Assembly: GCA_012517025.1 (NCBI GenBank)
Contig: JAAYVT010000094.1
Span: 1 to 6,242, forward strand
Origin: Phyllobacteriaceae bacterium
Lineage (GTDB): Bacteria; Pseudomonadota; Alphaproteobacteria; Rhizobiales; Ancalomicrobiaceae
DNA length: 6,242 bases
Direction of reading: 5' to 3'
In this document: piece by piece, positions 5,591 through 6,242 of the stretch
Layout of the letters: the number at the start of each line of letters is the position of its first letter
Numbering within the stretch: the stretch's first letter is position 1
The notes under the pieces: generated by a model
The model's input: only the letters and a program-made list of their open reading frames with translations
Told to the model about the DNA's origin: nothing
The model's database searches: none
Made by a program: the position numbers and the translations under genes

Positions 5591-5613
5591 CGCCGATTCT
5601 TGACCTCTGGCAA
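5585..5613 (-). promoter_or_regulatory. repABC operon promoter
   Basis: On the minus strand TTGCCA (-35, 5613-5608; five of six consensus bases) is followed after exactly 17 bases by TCTAAG (-10, 5590-5585; four of six). It gives a leader of about 65 bases before the repA ATG. The DNA just upstream (5610-5640) is AT-rich, as with an UP-like region. A GANTC site (5595-5599) lies in the spacer. Confidence 0.6.
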
Positions 5614-5628
5614 GAAAATTAGGGTAAA
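5600..5628 (+). promoter_or_regulatory. Possible promoter for the XRE gene, overlapping the repA promoter
   Basis: TTGACC (5600-5605) and GGTAAA (5623-5628) are 17 bases apart on the plus strand. The -35 is good and the -10 poor. Its -35 lies inside the repA promoter, so the two would compete or share control. The implied leader to the XRE ATG is about 180 bases, longer than usual, which weakens the call. The rest of the spacer 5629-5811 shows no other clear signal. Confidence 0.3.
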
Positions 5629-5811
5629 CAAAATCTTAACGGCCCGCGCGTACAACACCAGATGTGGATTGCCTTCCGCACGAACCGAACGGTCCGTCGA
5701 ACTGTCGCACCCACCCAATTGCCCCCGAAAACTGCTATCCCTTGCCCAGAGCGCTCTTTCACCCGCAGATACCTTCGTCCCGAACCAACGCCGCCGCGAG
5801 CCCACGGCCCC

Positions 5812-6225
5812 ATGCCCGACACCCCGCACCGCATCACTGACGCCGACCGCGCCGTCGCGGCTCGCCTCCGGCACCATCGCCAAGCGCGCCAACTCACTCA
5901 AAGGGATCTCGCTGCACTCACGGGCGATACCGAGCGGGCCATCTCGTTCTACGAGCGGGCGACGACACGCGTCTCGGCGCGCAAGCTGGTCGACCTCGCC
6001 CGGGCTCTGGAGATCCCGATCTCTTGGCTCTGCGCCGACGTCGACGACGAGGCATTCGTCATCCTCGATCCAGCGGCCGACGACGAGGAGGCAACCCTTC
6101 GGCGCTTCCTCGAAACCCCCGAGGGGTGGGAGCTCAACCGAGCCTTCAACCGCATTGCGAGTTCGGCCAAGCGAGCACTGATCCTCCAACTGGTGGAAGG
6201 CCTCGCCGACGAGCAGGGCGACTGA
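5812..6225 (+). CDS. XRE-family helix-turn-helix transcriptional regulator
   Basis: The 137-residue product is a small DNA-binding regulator. Residues 15-73 form a Cro/C1-type helix-turn-helix: AARLRHHRQARQLTQRDLA, then GDTERAISFYERATTRVSAR and LVDLARALEIPISWL, a pattern frequent in alphaproteobacterial XRE proteins. An acidic linker (78-93) leads to a C-terminal helical segment (100-133) ending in RALILQLVEGLA, which resembles the closing segment of the same subgroup and probably mediates dimerisation. I chose ATG 5812 because it fits the domain; the frame is open back to ATG 5662, but those 50 residues are Pro/Arg-rich and look non-coding. No strong ribosome binding site is visible. It is divergent from repA and shares its 300-bp control region, so a role in controlling the replicon is possible but unproven. 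Confidence 0.8.
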   Translation: MPDTPHRITDADRAVAARLRHHRQARQLTQRDLAALTGDTERAISFYERATTRVSARKLVDLARALEIPISWLCADVDDEAFVILDPAADDEEATLRRFLETPEGWELNRAFNRIASSAKRALILQLVEGLADEQGD

Positions 6226-6242
6226 GCGGTAGCCGACGGTCA

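Noticed and set aside
5622..5629. GGGTAAAC as a parS half-site upstream of repA
   Set aside because: Only half of the palindrome is present and the other arm does not match, so it does not qualify as parS.
5662..5811. Earlier start for the XRE regulator at ATG 5662
   Set aside because: The extra 50 residues are Pro/Arg/Thr-rich without similarity to XRE proteins, and no ribosome binding site precedes that ATG.
5512..6189. Upstream extension of the repA frame to 622 codons
   Set aside because: The extra 226 codons overlap the XRE gene on the other strand and pass through the promoter region; RepA proteins are about 400 residues and start near MAIDAVD here.
1..6242. CRISPR array, tRNA, rRNA or insertion-sequence ends
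   Set aside because: No regularly spaced repeats, cloverleaf sequence, rRNA segment, transposase or matching terminal inverted repeats were seen on either strand.

Overview
The window holds a complete repABC replication and partition module, the plasmid or chromid maintenance system typical of Alphaproteobacteria, on the minus strand. It is flanked by accessory genes. The repABC order, the parS palindromes of type GTTnACnGCnGTnAAC and the high GC content point to an alphaproteobacterial secondary replicon. Genus cannot be fixed from this sequence.

Left flank, 1-1782. The first codons of a probable PAP2-type phosphatase gene run off the left edge on the minus strand (1-67). A divergent gene at 289-492 encodes a small, exported, histidine-rich peptide. 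The spacer between them carries a 9-bp inverted repeat (CGTCTAATT) facing each gene. Downstream lies a remnant of a Fic-family AMP-transferase (712-1062): it keeps the auto-inhibitory SNLIEG helix but has lost the catalytic core. A pRiA4b ORF-3-like protein (1094-1717) follows and runs convergently into repC.

Core, 1783-5613 (minus strand, transcribed right to left). repA (ParA-type ATPase) is followed by a 116-bp gap with two parS sites, then repB (ParB-type protein with a TTG start), then a 157-bp gap encoding a counter-transcribed RNA on the plus strand with its own promoter and terminator, then repC (initiator). The AT-rich middle of repC is the expected position of oriV. RepA and RepB should segregate the replicon through parS and autoregulate the operon, RepC should start replication, and the antisense RNA should limit RepC synthesis and so set copy number and incompatibility.

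Right flank, 5512-6242. A 300-bp divergent spacer has a good sigma-70-like repA promoter whose -10 lies in an inverted repeat. A weaker promoter facing the other way overlaps it. A small XRE-family regulator (5812-6225) is transcribed away from repA. No new defence or metabolic system is evident. The most useful leads are the antisense RNA, the parS hairpin next to the repB ribosome binding site, the shared CGTCTAA element, the Fic remnant and the divergent XRE gene.
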